Source: Oxalobacter sp. (GTDB lineage Bacteria > Pseudomonadota > Gammaproteobacteria > Burkholderiales > Burkholderiaceae_D). Taken from it: a DNA stretch of 7,474 nt. Of this stretch, positions 1 through 5,964 are shown in pieces (within the stretch, counting starts at the first letter, position 1; the number at the start of each line of letters is the position of its first letter). The stretch is from the NCBI GenBank assembly GCA_012512465.1, contig JAAZED010000211.1:1-7474 (forward strand), in the 5' to 3' direction. Position numbers and translations under genes: made by a program. The notes below the pieces were generated by a model that did no database searches, was not told the origin of the DNA, and saw only the letters and a program-made list of their open reading frames with translations.

Positions 1-1835
1 ACTATCGTAAAACCCACAACCAGGGCGTTTTCGATGTCTATGACCCGGAAATCATGGCTTGCCGCCGCAGTGGTGTTATCACCGGTCTGCCGGATGCTTA
101 TGGTCGTGGCCGGATCATCGGCGACTATCGTCGTGTTGCGCTTTATGGTACCGACTTCCTGATCGCTGACAAAAAGCGTGAAAAAGCGGATAGCGATTGC
201 AAGCCGTTTTCCGAAGACATCATTCGCATCCGCGAAGAACTGTCCGAGCAGATCAGGGCGCTCAAAGAGCTGACCGAAATGGCAAAAGGCTATGGTTTCG
301 ATATCAGCAAGCCAGCTGCTACAGGGCTTGAAGCGGCACAGTGGACCTACTTCGGTTTTATTGCCTCAGCCAAAGAAGCCAACGGTGCTGCTACCGGTAT
401 CGGCCGTATCACCGCTTTCCTGGACATCTACATCCAGCGTGATCTGGACGAAGGCCGTATCACTGAAGCTGAAGCACAGGAAATCATCGACCAGCTCGTT
501 ATCAAGTGCCGTATCCTGCGCTACCTGCGTACGCTGGACTTCGACGCACTCTTCAGTGGCGATCCTACCTGGGTAACCATTGCATTTGCCGGTATGTGCC
601 TTGATGGCCGTTCCATGGTTACCAAGACAGACTTCCGTCTGCTGCATACCTTGGATAACCTCGGTACTTCTCCAGAGCCAAACCTGACCATTCTCTGGTC
701 AGACAAGCTGCCGGAAGGCTTTAAGCATTATGCAACCCGTATGTCCATCCAGACTTCGGCTATCCAGTTCGAAAATGACGAGCTGCTGCGCAATGCCTGG
801 GGCGACGACTGCTGTATCGGCTGCTGCGTTTCTCCGCAAGCCCAGGGCAAGCAGATGCAATATTTCGGTGCACGCGCCAACCTCGCCAAAACGCTGCTTT
901 ACGCGATCAATGGCGGTGTAGACGAGCTCTCCGGTGAGACCGTTGCACATGGTTTTGAGCCGGTCACCAGCGAATATCTCGACTATGATGAGGTTTTCGA
1001 GAAATTCGAGAAAATGGAAACCTGGCTGTGCGAAACCTATGTTCGTGCCATGAATGCGATCCACTACATGCATGACAAGTATGCTTATGAGCGTCTGATG
1101 ATGGCACTGCATGACCGTGATGTTCTCCGCACGATGGCGTTCGGTCTGGCTGGCGTTTCGCTGGTTGCTGACAGCCTCTCTGCGATGAAATACGCCAAGG
1201 TCAAGGTTATCCGTAACGAAAAAGGCATTGCTGTTGATTATGAGGTTGAAGGTGATTTCCCGAAATTTGGTAACAACGACGACCGTGTTGACCAGATGGC
1301 AGCGAAACTCACCGAGAGCTTCATGAACAAGCTGCGCTCACAGGCAATTTATCGCAACGCTGTTCCGACACAGTCGATCCTGACGATCACCAGTAACGTT
1401 GTTTACGGTAACAAGACAGGTAACACCCCTTGCGGTCGCAAGAAAGGTGAGCCGTTCCCGCCGGGAGCAAACCCATGCAGCGGACGTGATACCAAAGGCT
1501 TCATCGCTGCTGGTGCATCACTTTCCAAGCTGCCGTATGAGCACAACCAGGATGGTATTTCCTGGACAGCCAACCTGACCCAGCAGGCTTTGGGTAAAGA
1601 GGCTGGTGAGCAGGTTGTTAACCTGTCCAACTGTCTCGACGGCTTCTGCTCGGCAGGCGGTTACCATATCAACGTTAACGTTCTTGACCGCGATATGCTG
1701 ATTGACGCAATGGAGAACCCGGCGAACTATCCTGAGCTCACCATCCGTGTCAGTGGTTATGCTGTTAACTTCACGCGTCTGACACGTGAACAGCAGCTTG
1801 ACGTTATTAACCGTACCTTCCACAAGGTTGCGTGA
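1..1835 (+). CDS. pflB: Pyruvate formate-lyase (formate C-acetyltransferase), 5' end cut off by the window
   Basis: Cytosolic glycyl-radical enzyme that converts pyruvate and CoA to acetyl-CoA and formate under anaerobiosis. The frame is open from base 3 (first residues [13 protein letters not shown]) to the TGA at 1833-1835, giving 610 visible residues. By recall of E. coli PflB (760 residues), about 140 N-terminal residues lie outside the window, so the ATG at 54 is internal and not the start. The active-site Cys-Cys of the CCVSP motif is encoded at 822-827. The radical glycine of RVSGYAV is at 1755-1757, near the C-terminus as the family requires. Other family stretches are [37 protein letters not shown] and ITSNVVYG. 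Two further cysteines (810-815) precede the active-site pair, giving CCIGCC, where E. coli has YAIACC. Codon use (many CGT, CTG, AAC) suggests high expression. The stop overlaps the pflA start. Identification is very secure. Confidence 0.97.
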   Translation, partial: YRKTHNQGVFDVYDPEIMACRRSGVITGLPDAYGRGRIIGDYRRVALYGTDFLIADKKREKADSDCKPFSEDIIRIREELSEQIRALKELTEMAKGYGFDISKPAATGLEAAQWTYFGFIASAKEANGAATGIGRITAFLDIYIQRDLDEGRITEAEAQEIIDQLVIKCRILRYLRTLDFDALFSGDPTWVTIAFAGMCLDGRSMVTKTDFRLLHTLDNLGTSPEPNLTILWSDKLPEGFKHYATRMSIQTSAIQFENDELLRNAWGDDCCIGCCVSPQAQGKQMQYFGARANLAKTLLYAINGGVDELSGETVAHGFEPVTSEYLDYDEVFEKFEKMETWLCETYVRAMNAIHYMHDKYAYERLMMALHDRDVLRTMAFGLAGVSLVADSLSAMKYAKVKVIRNEKGIAVDYEVEGDFPKFGNNDDRVDQMAAKLTESFMNKLRSQAIYRNAVPTQSILTITSNVVYGNKTGNTPCGRKKGEPFPPGANPCSGRDTKGFIAAGASLSKLPYEHNQDGISWTANLTQQALGKEAGEQVVNLSNCLDGFCSAGGYHINVNVLDRDMLIDAMENPANYPELTIRVSGYAVNFTRLTREQQLDVINRTFHKVA

Positions 1836-2620
1836 CAGTAATACCTATTGCTGAAGAAAAAACCCTCCCGCCTCAGGCGGGAGGGGATCAACCGGGTGGC
1901 TATGTCCACTCCGTTGAACCCAGTGCTGCGGTAGACGGACCAGGTATGCGCTTTGCGCTGTTTGTGTCTGGTTGCCAAATGCGCTGTCTTTATTGCCATA
2001 ATCCCGATACCTGGGACCGCAAAAGCGGTGAATGGCGCTCTGTCGATGATGTGGTTGCTGAAATCGGCAGATATGCTCCCTTTCTCAAATTTGCCGGTGG
2101 GCTGACCATCAGCGGCGGCGAGCCGCTTGTTCAGGCAGATTTTGTCCACGAGATCATGCGCCGCTGCAAGGAAGAATACGGCCTGCATACGGCTCTGGAT
2201 ACCAATGGCCTGCTTGCCAAGAATTTTTCCGATGAGTGGTTTGATGTCGTTGACATGATTTTGCTGGATATCAAGCAGATGAATCCTGAAAAGCACCGCC
2301 AGTTGACCTCAACACCCCTTACTCAGGTGCTGGAATTTGCCAGGCGGCTTGAGCGTATGGGTAAGCCGATGTGGGTGCGCTATGTCCTGGTGCCTGGATA
2401 CACGGATGATCCGGAAGATGTGGAAAAACTGGGTGAATTTGTTTCTACGCTGAAAAATGTTGAACGGGTTGAAATTCTGCCATTTCACAAGATGGGGGAA
2501 TACAAATGGCAGGAGCTTGGCCTGAAATATGAATTGACGGATACGCCTGCGCCTTCCATGGAAACTGTCGAGCGCGTTAAACAACAGCTTGAAGCGTATG
2601 GCCTGAAGGTCGTCGTCTGA
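1832..2620 (+). CDS. pflA: Pyruvate formate-lyase activating enzyme (radical SAM)
   Basis: Radical-SAM activase that uses a [4Fe-4S] cluster and S-adenosylmethionine to abstract hydrogen from the PflB glycine, switching the lyase on. The protein is 262 residues (E. coli PflA is 246). The CxxxCxxC cluster motif is C48, C52 and C55 in [11 protein letters not shown], the SGGEP SAM-binding motif is at 94-98, and VDGPG at 34-38 is typical of PflA. The start is GTG at 1832, overlapping the pflB stop as GTGA with AAGG just upstream, which implies translational coupling. Similarity to E. coli PflA begins only at YVHS (residues 24-27), and no better in-frame start lies between. The first 23 residues are therefore an extension, partly encoded by a perfect GC hairpin at 1863-1885 that yields LPPQAGG. 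An unusual start such as ATT cannot be excluded. No terminator is evident after the stop; the next gene converges 13 bases away. Confidence 0.95.
   Translation: MTVIPIAEEKTLPPQAGGDQPGGYVHSVEPSAAVDGPGMRFALFVSGCQMRCLYCHNPDTWDRKSGEWRSVDDVVAEIGRYAPFLKFAGGLTISGGEPLVQADFVHEIMRRCKEEYGLHTALDTNGLLAKNFSDEWFDVVDMILLDIKQMNPEKHRQLTSTPLTQVLEFARRLERMGKPMWVRYVLVPGYTDDPEDVEKLGEFVSTLKNVERVEILPFHKMGEYKWQELGLKYELTDTPAPSMETVERVKQQLEAYGLKVVV
1863..1885 (-). terminator. Perfect GC hairpin in the pflA 5' coding region; intrinsic-terminator form on the minus strand
   Basis: CCCTCCCGCC (1863-1872) and GGCGGGAGGG (1876-1885) form a 10-bp perfect stem with a three-base TCA loop. Read on the minus strand, the stem is followed directly by six T residues (complement of the A run 1857-1862), the form of a strong Rho-independent terminator. 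On the plus strand it is followed by GATCAACC with no T run, so it should not end the pflBA transcript by the usual mechanism. It could still protect the upstream pflB 3' end or slow pflA translation. Its role, and whether any minus-strand transcript reaches it, are inference. Confidence 0.6.
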
Positions 2621-2633
2621 TATCGTACCCCGC

Positions 2634-2984
2634 TTATTCCTTTTCCTCACATAGCTTCTGCAGGCGCAACAGATCCTGAAAGACTTCGTTTGGGTCGTTC
2701 CCTGGGAAGGTGGTGGACAGCGCCTTTATTTTTTCCCGATCGGTATGTTTTTTCAGGATAAAGGTTGCTGTCGTAATGACGGTATTGCCCGTTGACTCTT
2801 CATTTGAAATGCCAAATGCCCGCTCATCAAGTCTGAGTTGAAACGGAATAACCACACGTTTGTACTTCTCGAAAAAGGTTTTTGGTGTCATATTATGGAG
2901 TATAAATCCGGCACCGGAATGCGGGAAGCTGATATGCTTGAGCGCATGATTTTTTGACAATATCAGGATAAAATCCGGTAGCAT
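2634..2984 (-). CDS. Hypothetical protein, 116 residues
   Basis: I do not recognise this protein. It converges on pflA, the stops being 13 bases apart, and it fills the space between pflA and the Sel1 gene, so it is not a shadow of a larger gene. The composition looks like a real soluble protein: mixed charge, a central beta-like stretch (NTVITTATFILKK), and a charged helical C-terminus (EVFQDLLRLQKLCEEKE). No signal peptide or clear membrane segment is seen. The first possible ATG is at 2984, with an in-frame TGA just upstream. An inner ATG at 2891 would give 85 residues (MTPKTFFEKYKRVVIPFQLRL...). Neither start has a good Shine-Dalgarno sequence, so the start is uncertain. No terminator follows it on its own strand before the hairpin inside pflA. 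Confidence 0.55.
   Translation of the reverse strand: MLPDFILILSKNHALKHISFPHSGAGFILHNMTPKTFFEKYKRVVIPFQLRLDERAFGISNEESTGNTVITTATFILKKHTDREKIKALSTTFPGNDPNEVFQDLLRLQKLCEEKE
2954..2984 (+). promoter_or_regulatory. Possible promoter for the Sel1-repeat gene
   Basis: A consensus -35 box TTGACA (2954-2959) is followed after 19 bases by TAGCAT (2979-2984), a four-of-six match to the -10 consensus. Transcription would begin about 60 bases before the ATG at 3049. The spacing is longer than ideal and the box lies within the 5' end of the opposing hypothetical gene, so this is tentative. Confidence 0.25.
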
Positions 2985-3048
2985 GTGTCACATCTATGGA
3001 CTCTGAAAATCCACTTCAGGTCTTTTTCATCACGCCACGAGTTATGAC

Positions 3049-4023
3049 ATGAAGAAAAAATTTCTGCCTCTTTTTCTGAGTTTGCTGGTTTCTGTTTCTG
3101 TTTGTGCTGAGGATCTTGCCACGGGACTTAAACATTACAAACAGGAGGAATTCAAGGAAGCCCTGGAGTACTTCAATAATCCGGAATTTCAGGATAATCC
3201 GCTGGTACAGTTTAACCTCGGCGAAATGTACCTGAAAGGGTATGGGGTGGAAAAAGACTGTACAAAAGCGCTGGGCTCGTATCAGAAAGCTGCGGCACAA
3301 AGGCATGTCGCCGCAGAATTTGCTCTTGCGGGGCTCTATCGTAATGGTGAATGTGTCCAGAGGGATACGGATAAGGCGATTTCCTGGTATGAAAAAGCCG
3401 GCAAGGACGGTCATGCGGCGGCCTATACAAAGATCGGCGTTATTTACATGACAGGGGATGATGATGTGGTGAAGGATAGCCGCGAAGCGGCACGCTGGTT
3501 CCAGAAATCAGCAGATATGGGCGACCCTGAAGCGCAATGCCATCTGGGTACTTTCTACATGAAGGGGCTGGGTGTCCGGAAAAATTACGAAAAGGCGCGC
3601 CAGTTGCTTGAAAAGGGTGCCGTCAAGAAAAATGCCTGCTCCATGTCCCATCTGGCAGTGATATATGGGGAAGGCCTGGGGACTTCGACTGACCTTGAAA
3701 AAGCGATCAAGCTGGTGAAAGAAGCAGCAGAGCTGGGATATCCCGCAGCCCAGTATAATCTGGGGAGGGCTTATGAGCTTGGCGAAGGCCTGGCGGAAAG
3801 TCCTGAAGATGCATATAAATGGTACGAGGAAGCAGCGAGAAACGGCAGTATCCGCTCTATGGAGCGGCTTGCCGAAATCCATATTTTCGGCCAACTGGGA
3901 CAATCCAAGAATCAGGTAAAGGGGCGCGAATGGCAAAAACGGGCAGATGAAACCCGTGTACAGCTCAGGTTACCAAAACCGAGTATTGCAAGCCGCGGTA
4001 TCAGTCGTATGCTGGAGGATTAA
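3049..4023 (+). CDS. Secreted Sel1-repeat (TPR-like) protein
   Basis: 324-residue protein made almost wholly of Sel1-like repeats, helical-hairpin units related to TPRs that usually mediate protein-protein contacts. Residues 1-20 (MKKKFLPLFLSLLVSVSVCA) form a classic Sec signal peptide with three lysines, a hydrophobic core and likely cleavage after VCA, so the mature protein should be periplasmic. The Cys at 19 lacks a good lipobox, making a lipoprotein less likely. About seven repeats of roughly 36 residues follow, for example NLGEMYLKGYGVEKD...ALGSYQKAA, HLGTFYMKGLGVRKNYEKARQLLEKGA and NLGRAYELGEG...DAYKWYEEAARNG. The last is degenerate, and a short basic tail ends the protein. There is no enzymatic domain. 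The ATG at 3049 has only a weak ribosome binding site, but the signal peptide supports it. No operon partner is seen, so its specific role is unknown. Confidence 0.85.
   Translation: MKKKFLPLFLSLLVSVSVCAEDLATGLKHYKQEEFKEALEYFNNPEFQDNPLVQFNLGEMYLKGYGVEKDCTKALGSYQKAAAQRHVAAEFALAGLYRNGECVQRDTDKAISWYEKAGKDGHAAAYTKIGVIYMTGDDDVVKDSREAARWFQKSADMGDPEAQCHLGTFYMKGLGVRKNYEKARQLLEKGAVKKNACSMSHLAVIYGEGLGTSTDLEKAIKLVKEAAELGYPAAQYNLGRAYELGEGLAESPEDAYKWYEEAARNGSIRSMERLAEIHIFGQLGQSKNQVKGREWQKRADETRVQLRLPKPSIASRGISRMLED
3986..4013 (+). promoter_or_regulatory. Possible internal promoter for a small 3'-end RNA
   Basis: TTGCAA (3986-3991), a 16-base spacer and TATGCT (4008-4013) each match four of six consensus bases. 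They lie in the last codons of the Sel1 gene and would start an RNA near 4020, just before the inverted repeats that end at the terminator. This is weak evidence alone and is offered only because of what follows it. Confidence 0.2.
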
Positions 4024-4140
4024 CAGCGGTAACACACGTCACTTTACTGATAAAGATCAAAGCGGGCAGCTTGCTGTCGTTTTATGATGAAAACGTTGAT
4101 AAAGTGATGTGGCATTCCTCCACCGTGCGCAAATTTTAAA
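4013..4140 (+). other. Structured 3'-UTR or candidate small RNA after the Sel1 gene
   Basis: This stretch has no supported gene but carries nested complementary segments on the plus strand. Bases 4035-4046 pair with 4100-4111 as a 12-bp stem with one G-U. Inside it are GCAG/CTGT (4066-4069 with 4074-4077, with possible extension) and CGTTTT/AAAACG (4078-4083 with 4090-4095, loop ATGATG). Outside it, TGGAGGA (4013-4019, overlapping the Sel1 stop region) is complementary to TCCTCCA (4116-4122). A strong terminator follows at 4141. The CCTCC at 4117-4121 resembles an anti-Shine-Dalgarno sequence. GATAAAG occurs twice (4049-4055 and 4098-4104), so the 5' arm CTTTA could pair with either copy. I know no matching RNA family. 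It may be only a stable 3' UTR. Confidence 0.35.
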
Positions 4141-4165
4141 GACCCGCTAGATGCGGGTCTTTTTT
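4138..4165 (+). terminator. Rho-independent terminator between the Sel1 gene and purC
   Basis: GACCCGC (4141-4147) and GCGGGTC (4153-4159) pair perfectly around a TAGAT loop. AAA before and TTT after extend the stem, and six T residues (4160-4165) follow. It would end transcripts from the Sel1 gene or the structured stretch upstream. On the minus strand the stem is followed by TTTAAAATTT, so it may also end purC transcripts less efficiently, as suits a site between convergent genes. Confidence 0.85.
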
Positions 4166-4222
4166 GGGGAAATCATCAGTACAGCAAAAATATCCGAAGA
4201 AGGATGCGGATGTCAGGATGGT

Positions 4223-4924
4223 TTATGCGCGAAAGCAGGCGGAAAGTTCCTGGCCCACGATGCGGTTGCCTTTCATGTCAAAGGCGCGGCAGCCATTGGC
4301 ACTGACTTCATCAATGAGCATCAGCTTGCCCGTTTCCGCGTCTTTACCCCATTCAATCTTGATATCCCACAGATCCAGCCCTTTTTCCAGGTAAAAGTCA
4401 CGCAGCAGCGACATGGTTTTGGTGTTCAGCGCGATCAGTTCGTCCAGTTGGTCTCTGGGGATCATGTTGAGTGCGACGATGGAATCCGGCACGATCATCG
4501 GATCGCCACCTTCGTCGTCCTTGATGGTGATTTCGTGTACGGGTGTCGACAATACCATGCCCTCTGACACGCCTGGAATATTGTGATACCGGCGGACAAA
4601 GCTGCCGGTGCCTCTCCAGCGGCATACCCATTCCAGGCCCGGCTTGAAGGTTTCTGCCTTGCGGGCCACCATGGAGAGATTGTCAAGATCATACGACACC
4701 ATGTGGGTCGGGATACCGTTTTTGGCCAGATAATCAAAGATGGCGGTCGTCATCGAAAGGCAGGCGAAACCCTGGCCATCCAGCAGCACCTCGGAAACAT
4801 TGTTGCCGCCCGGATCAATTTCTCCCGCATCGTTCAAGGTGACCCTGTCTGTAAATTTGAGTTCAATCGTATGGTCGCCGTGGCTGTATACATCTTTGGT
4901 TTTTCCGCGGTGCAAGAGAGACAT
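4223..4924 (-). CDS. purC: Phosphoribosylaminoimidazole-succinocarboxamide (SAICAR) synthase, divergent form
   Basis: Purine-biosynthesis ligase joining CAIR and aspartate with ATP to give SAICAR, in the cytosol. The product is 233 residues, the size of the short bacterial form. The N-terminal nucleotide-binding stretch LHRGKTKDVY (residues 4-13) is the clear family mark. KFTDRVTLNDAG, DPGGNNV (37-43), VARKAETFKPGLEWVCRWRG, GSFVRRY, LWDIKIEWG and LIDEV (203-207) follow in family order. The motif after LIDEV reads SANGCRAF instead of the usual TPDSSRFW, and DPGGNNV resembles the DPGANTV type that I recall from clostridial and other anaerobe proteins rather than the roughly 290-residue betaproteobacterial PurC. 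The start is ATG at 4924, with AAGGAAGGAA eight bases upstream. An in-frame ATG at 4975 would make that site coding and adds 17 residues not typical of the family. It is not in a purine operon here. A paralogue with a different substrate is possible but less likely. Confidence 0.88.
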   Translation of the reverse strand: MSLLHRGKTKDVYSHGDHTIELKFTDRVTLNDAGEIDPGGNNVSEVLLDGQGFACLSMTTAIFDYLAKNGIPTHMVSYDLDNLSMVARKAETFKPGLEWVCRWRGTGSFVRRYHNIPGVSEGMVLSTPVHEITIKDDEGGDPMIVPDSIVALNMIPRDQLDELIALNTKTMSLLRDFYLEKGLDLWDIKIEWGKDAETGKLMLIDEVSANGCRAFDMKGNRIVGQELSACFRA

Positions 4925-4932
4925 TGTGTTGA

Positions 4933-4942
4933 TTCCTTCCTT
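4933..4942 (-). promoter_or_regulatory. Ribosome binding site fixing the purC start
   Basis: On the minus strand AAGGAAGGAA lies eight bases before the ATG at 4924. It selects that start over the upstream in-frame ATG at 4975. Confidence 0.7.
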
Positions 4943-4993
4943 TTTTGAAATGAAGCCAGGCAGCCGATAAAACATCTGCTGCGCGAGGGCTCC

Positions 4994-5022
4994 ATTTTAT
5001 GACGATCCTGCCGGATTGAAAA
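4994..5022 (-). promoter_or_regulatory. Predicted sigma-70 promoter of purC
   Basis: On the minus strand, TTTTCA (5022-5017, four of six) and TAAAAT (4999-4994, five of six) are separated by exactly 17 bases. Transcription would begin near 4988, leaving a 5' leader of about 60 bases before the purC ATG. The -35 box is one half of the palindrome at 5017-5032. Confidence 0.45.
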
Positions 5023-5032
5023 CCGGTTTTCA
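5017..5032. promoter_or_regulatory. 16-bp perfect palindrome on the purC -35 box, possible operator
   Basis: TGAAAACCGGTTTTCA is self-complementary over all 16 bases and covers the predicted purC -35 element. Its A/T-rich arms around a CCGG centre resemble operators bound by LacI/GalR-family repressors (PurR belongs to that family), but it does not match the PurR box as I recall it. It could also act as a hairpin in the 3' UTR of the small membrane-protein gene ending at 5039. No T run follows on either strand, so a terminator is unlikely. Confidence 0.35.
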
Positions 5033-5038
5033 GGAGGA

Positions 5039-5293
5039 TTACAGGCTGTTGTATTTCTCCAGAAGCATGTCAGCCGCCTGCTGAGGCGGTATTTTCCGGT
5101 TGAAACAATTCACCAGGATTTTTCCTGATTCTGTCGGGGTGAGTTTTTCCAGGAGTTCTTTGGACGGTACACCCTTTTCCTGCAGCGCTGCCATCACCGC
5201 CTGAAAGTAGCCCTGTTTTTGCTTCCTGTTTCTGTTGATATAAAAATACAGAACAATGAAGACTATAAGTATCGCCCAGAGATAACCGTTCAT
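5039..5293 (-). CDS. Small single-span membrane protein, 84 residues, function unknown
   Basis: I recognise no named family. Residues 4-19 (YLWAILIVFIVLYFYI) form one hydrophobic membrane segment. The basic cluster NRNRKQKQ right after it predicts, by the positive-inside rule, a cytoplasmic C-terminal domain. That domain (QGYFQAVMAALQEKG...ELLEKLTPTESGKILVNCFNRKIPPQQAADMLLEKYNSL) looks helical and soluble. The ATG at 5293 lies two bases after the stop of the flavin-binding gene upstream (TAA AG ATG). The purine-rich AGAAGAGA in that gene's last codons is the likely ribosome binding site, so the two genes form an operon. The position argues that it is real although short. Confidence 0.7.
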   Translation of the reverse strand: MNGYLWAILIVFIVLYFYINRNRKQKQGYFQAVMAALQEKGVPSKELLEKLTPTESGKILVNCFNRKIPPQQAADMLLEKYNSL

Positions 5294-5295
5294 CT

Positions 5296-5688
5296 TTATA
5301 TCTCTTCTGTGGCGGTAACACCGGCATACGAATCAAATGCCGCAGTGCCCCTGGTGAAATACAGGACCTCAAAGATGCCGTCAGTGGGGGAATACATGTT
5401 TTTGAGGAAAGGCGCATCTTCCAGCACCGCAGCACGGGCGGCCTCGCTGTTGTCAACAGCCACTTCACCTGAAAGGCGAATCCATTCTTCACCGGCAACG
5501 GCTGTTATTTCGACTTTGGGATTACGCTTCATCTGCATGAAACAGGCCTTGTTGTTGGCAGTGCAGATATAAAGTTTGTCCTGGTATGCCGTAGCAACAC
5601 CAAAAGGACGCACACGCGGCTGGTCTCCATCGATAGTGGCAATATAAAAGGTACCGGCTTTTTTGAGGAATTCGATTGTTTTTTGCAT
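5296..5688 (-). CDS. Pyridoxamine 5'-phosphate oxidase-like flavin-binding (split-barrel) protein
   Basis: 130-residue member of the FMN-binding split-barrel superfamily. It opens with a helix (MQKTIEFLKKAGTFYIATIDG) followed by PRVRPFG, the typical strand-turn around the flavin phosphate. KLYICTANNKACFMQMKRNPKVEITA is the usual second half, and W-RLSGEV is the conserved strand-turn. The C-terminal FEVLYFTRGTAAFDSYAG fits small standalone members. True PdxH is much longer (about 215-220 residues) and has different substrate residues, so this is not expected to make pyridoxal phosphate; members of this size are mostly uncharacterised or reductase-like. The start is secure: ATG at 5688 with GGAGG seven bases before it. 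It is first in a two-gene operon with the membrane protein that begins two bases after its stop, and divergent from the gabD-like gene. Confidence 0.85.
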   Translation of the reverse strand: MQKTIEFLKKAGTFYIATIDGDQPRVRPFGVATAYQDKLYICTANNKACFMQMKRNPKVEITAVAGEEWIRLSGEVAVDNSEAARAAVLEDAPFLKNMYSPTDGIFEVLYFTRGTAAFDSYAGVTATEEI

Positions 5689-5695
5689 GATATAA

Positions 5696-5700
5696 CCTCC
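5696..5700 (-). promoter_or_regulatory. Ribosome binding site of the flavin-binding protein gene
   Basis: Minus-strand GGAGG lies seven bases before the ATG at 5688, a near-ideal arrangement that fixes the start. Confidence 0.8.
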
Positions 5701-5827
5701 GCAATCAGGTGAGACAGGCGACTCATCCCATGATAACGGTTAAACCCGGTTTCGTGCGGGGAATATGCGCCGGGCCATTGATTTTTCCCTGGGTATGAAG
5801 ACCGATCAAACCAGAACAGGATGCGGT

Positions 5828-5856
5828 TTGCATTCCGTCTGCCACTGGATTAGGAT
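5828..5856 (+). promoter_or_regulatory. Possible promoter of the gabD-like gene
   Basis: TTGCAT (5828-5833), a 17-base spacer and TAGGAT (5851-5856) give partial -35 and -10 matches (three and four of six). Transcription would start about 25 bases before the ATG at 5890. This is the best candidate seen in the 201-base divergent intergenic region, but it is weak. No convincing minus-strand promoter was found there. Confidence 0.25.
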
Positions 5857-5877
5857 AAGCTGAAACATCACATTGAA

Positions 5878-5883
5878 GGGAGG
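5878..5883 (+). promoter_or_regulatory. Ribosome binding site for the interrupted gabD start
   Basis: GGGAGG lies six bases before the ATG at 5890, a near-ideal site. It serves a frame that stops after six codons (TAA at 5908-5910), which marks 5890 as the ancestral gabD start. Confidence 0.75.
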
Positions 5884-5889
5884 AAAGCC

Positions 5890-5964
5890 ATGTCATTACT
5901 CAATAAGTAACTGCTTCGCGAAGCGTGCTATATCGGTGGGAAATGGATTACCACACCAAAAAAG
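5890..5964 (+). pseudogene. 5' end of the gabD-like gene, separated by an in-frame TAA at codon 7
   Basis: ATG at 5890 opens MSLLNK, then TAA at 5908-5910. The same frame continues as LLREACYIGGKWITTPKKVAITNPATGE into the dehydrogenase with no frame change. Read across the stop, this is the usual N-terminus of GabD-type enzymes (compare E. coli LFRQQALINGEW...ITNPANGDKLG), and GAA (Glu) to TAA would be a single-base change. Consequences are either no product, or a shortened product from reinitiation at CTG 5911 or GTG 5965, neither with a good ribosome binding site. Sequencing error is the main alternative. Confidence 0.7.

Noticed and set aside
1757..2296. Minus-strand open frame (179 residues) opposite the pflB end and pflA
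   Set aside because: It overlaps two secure genes and spans the junction hairpin. No domain or credible start signal was seen.
4107..4139. Ten-codon frame (MWHSSTVRKF) ending just before the terminator, like an attenuator leader peptide
   Set aside because: No good ribosome binding site, no run of one regulatory amino acid, and no biosynthetic gene downstream on that strand.
4151..4948. Two plus-strand open frames (138 and 121 residues) antisense to purC
   Set aside because: Both mirror the purC coding region. PurC motifs on the minus strand and a good ribosome binding site there settle the real strand.
4922..4975. Upstream ATG (4975) as the purC start, giving 250 residues
   Set aside because: The extra 17 residues include the ribosome binding site and are unlike PurC N-termini; ATG 4924 starts directly at the family motif.
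5005..5039. Possible terminator for the small membrane-protein gene
   Set aside because: The palindrome could fold, but no T run follows on the minus strand, and its overlap with the purC -35 box is better explained as an operator.
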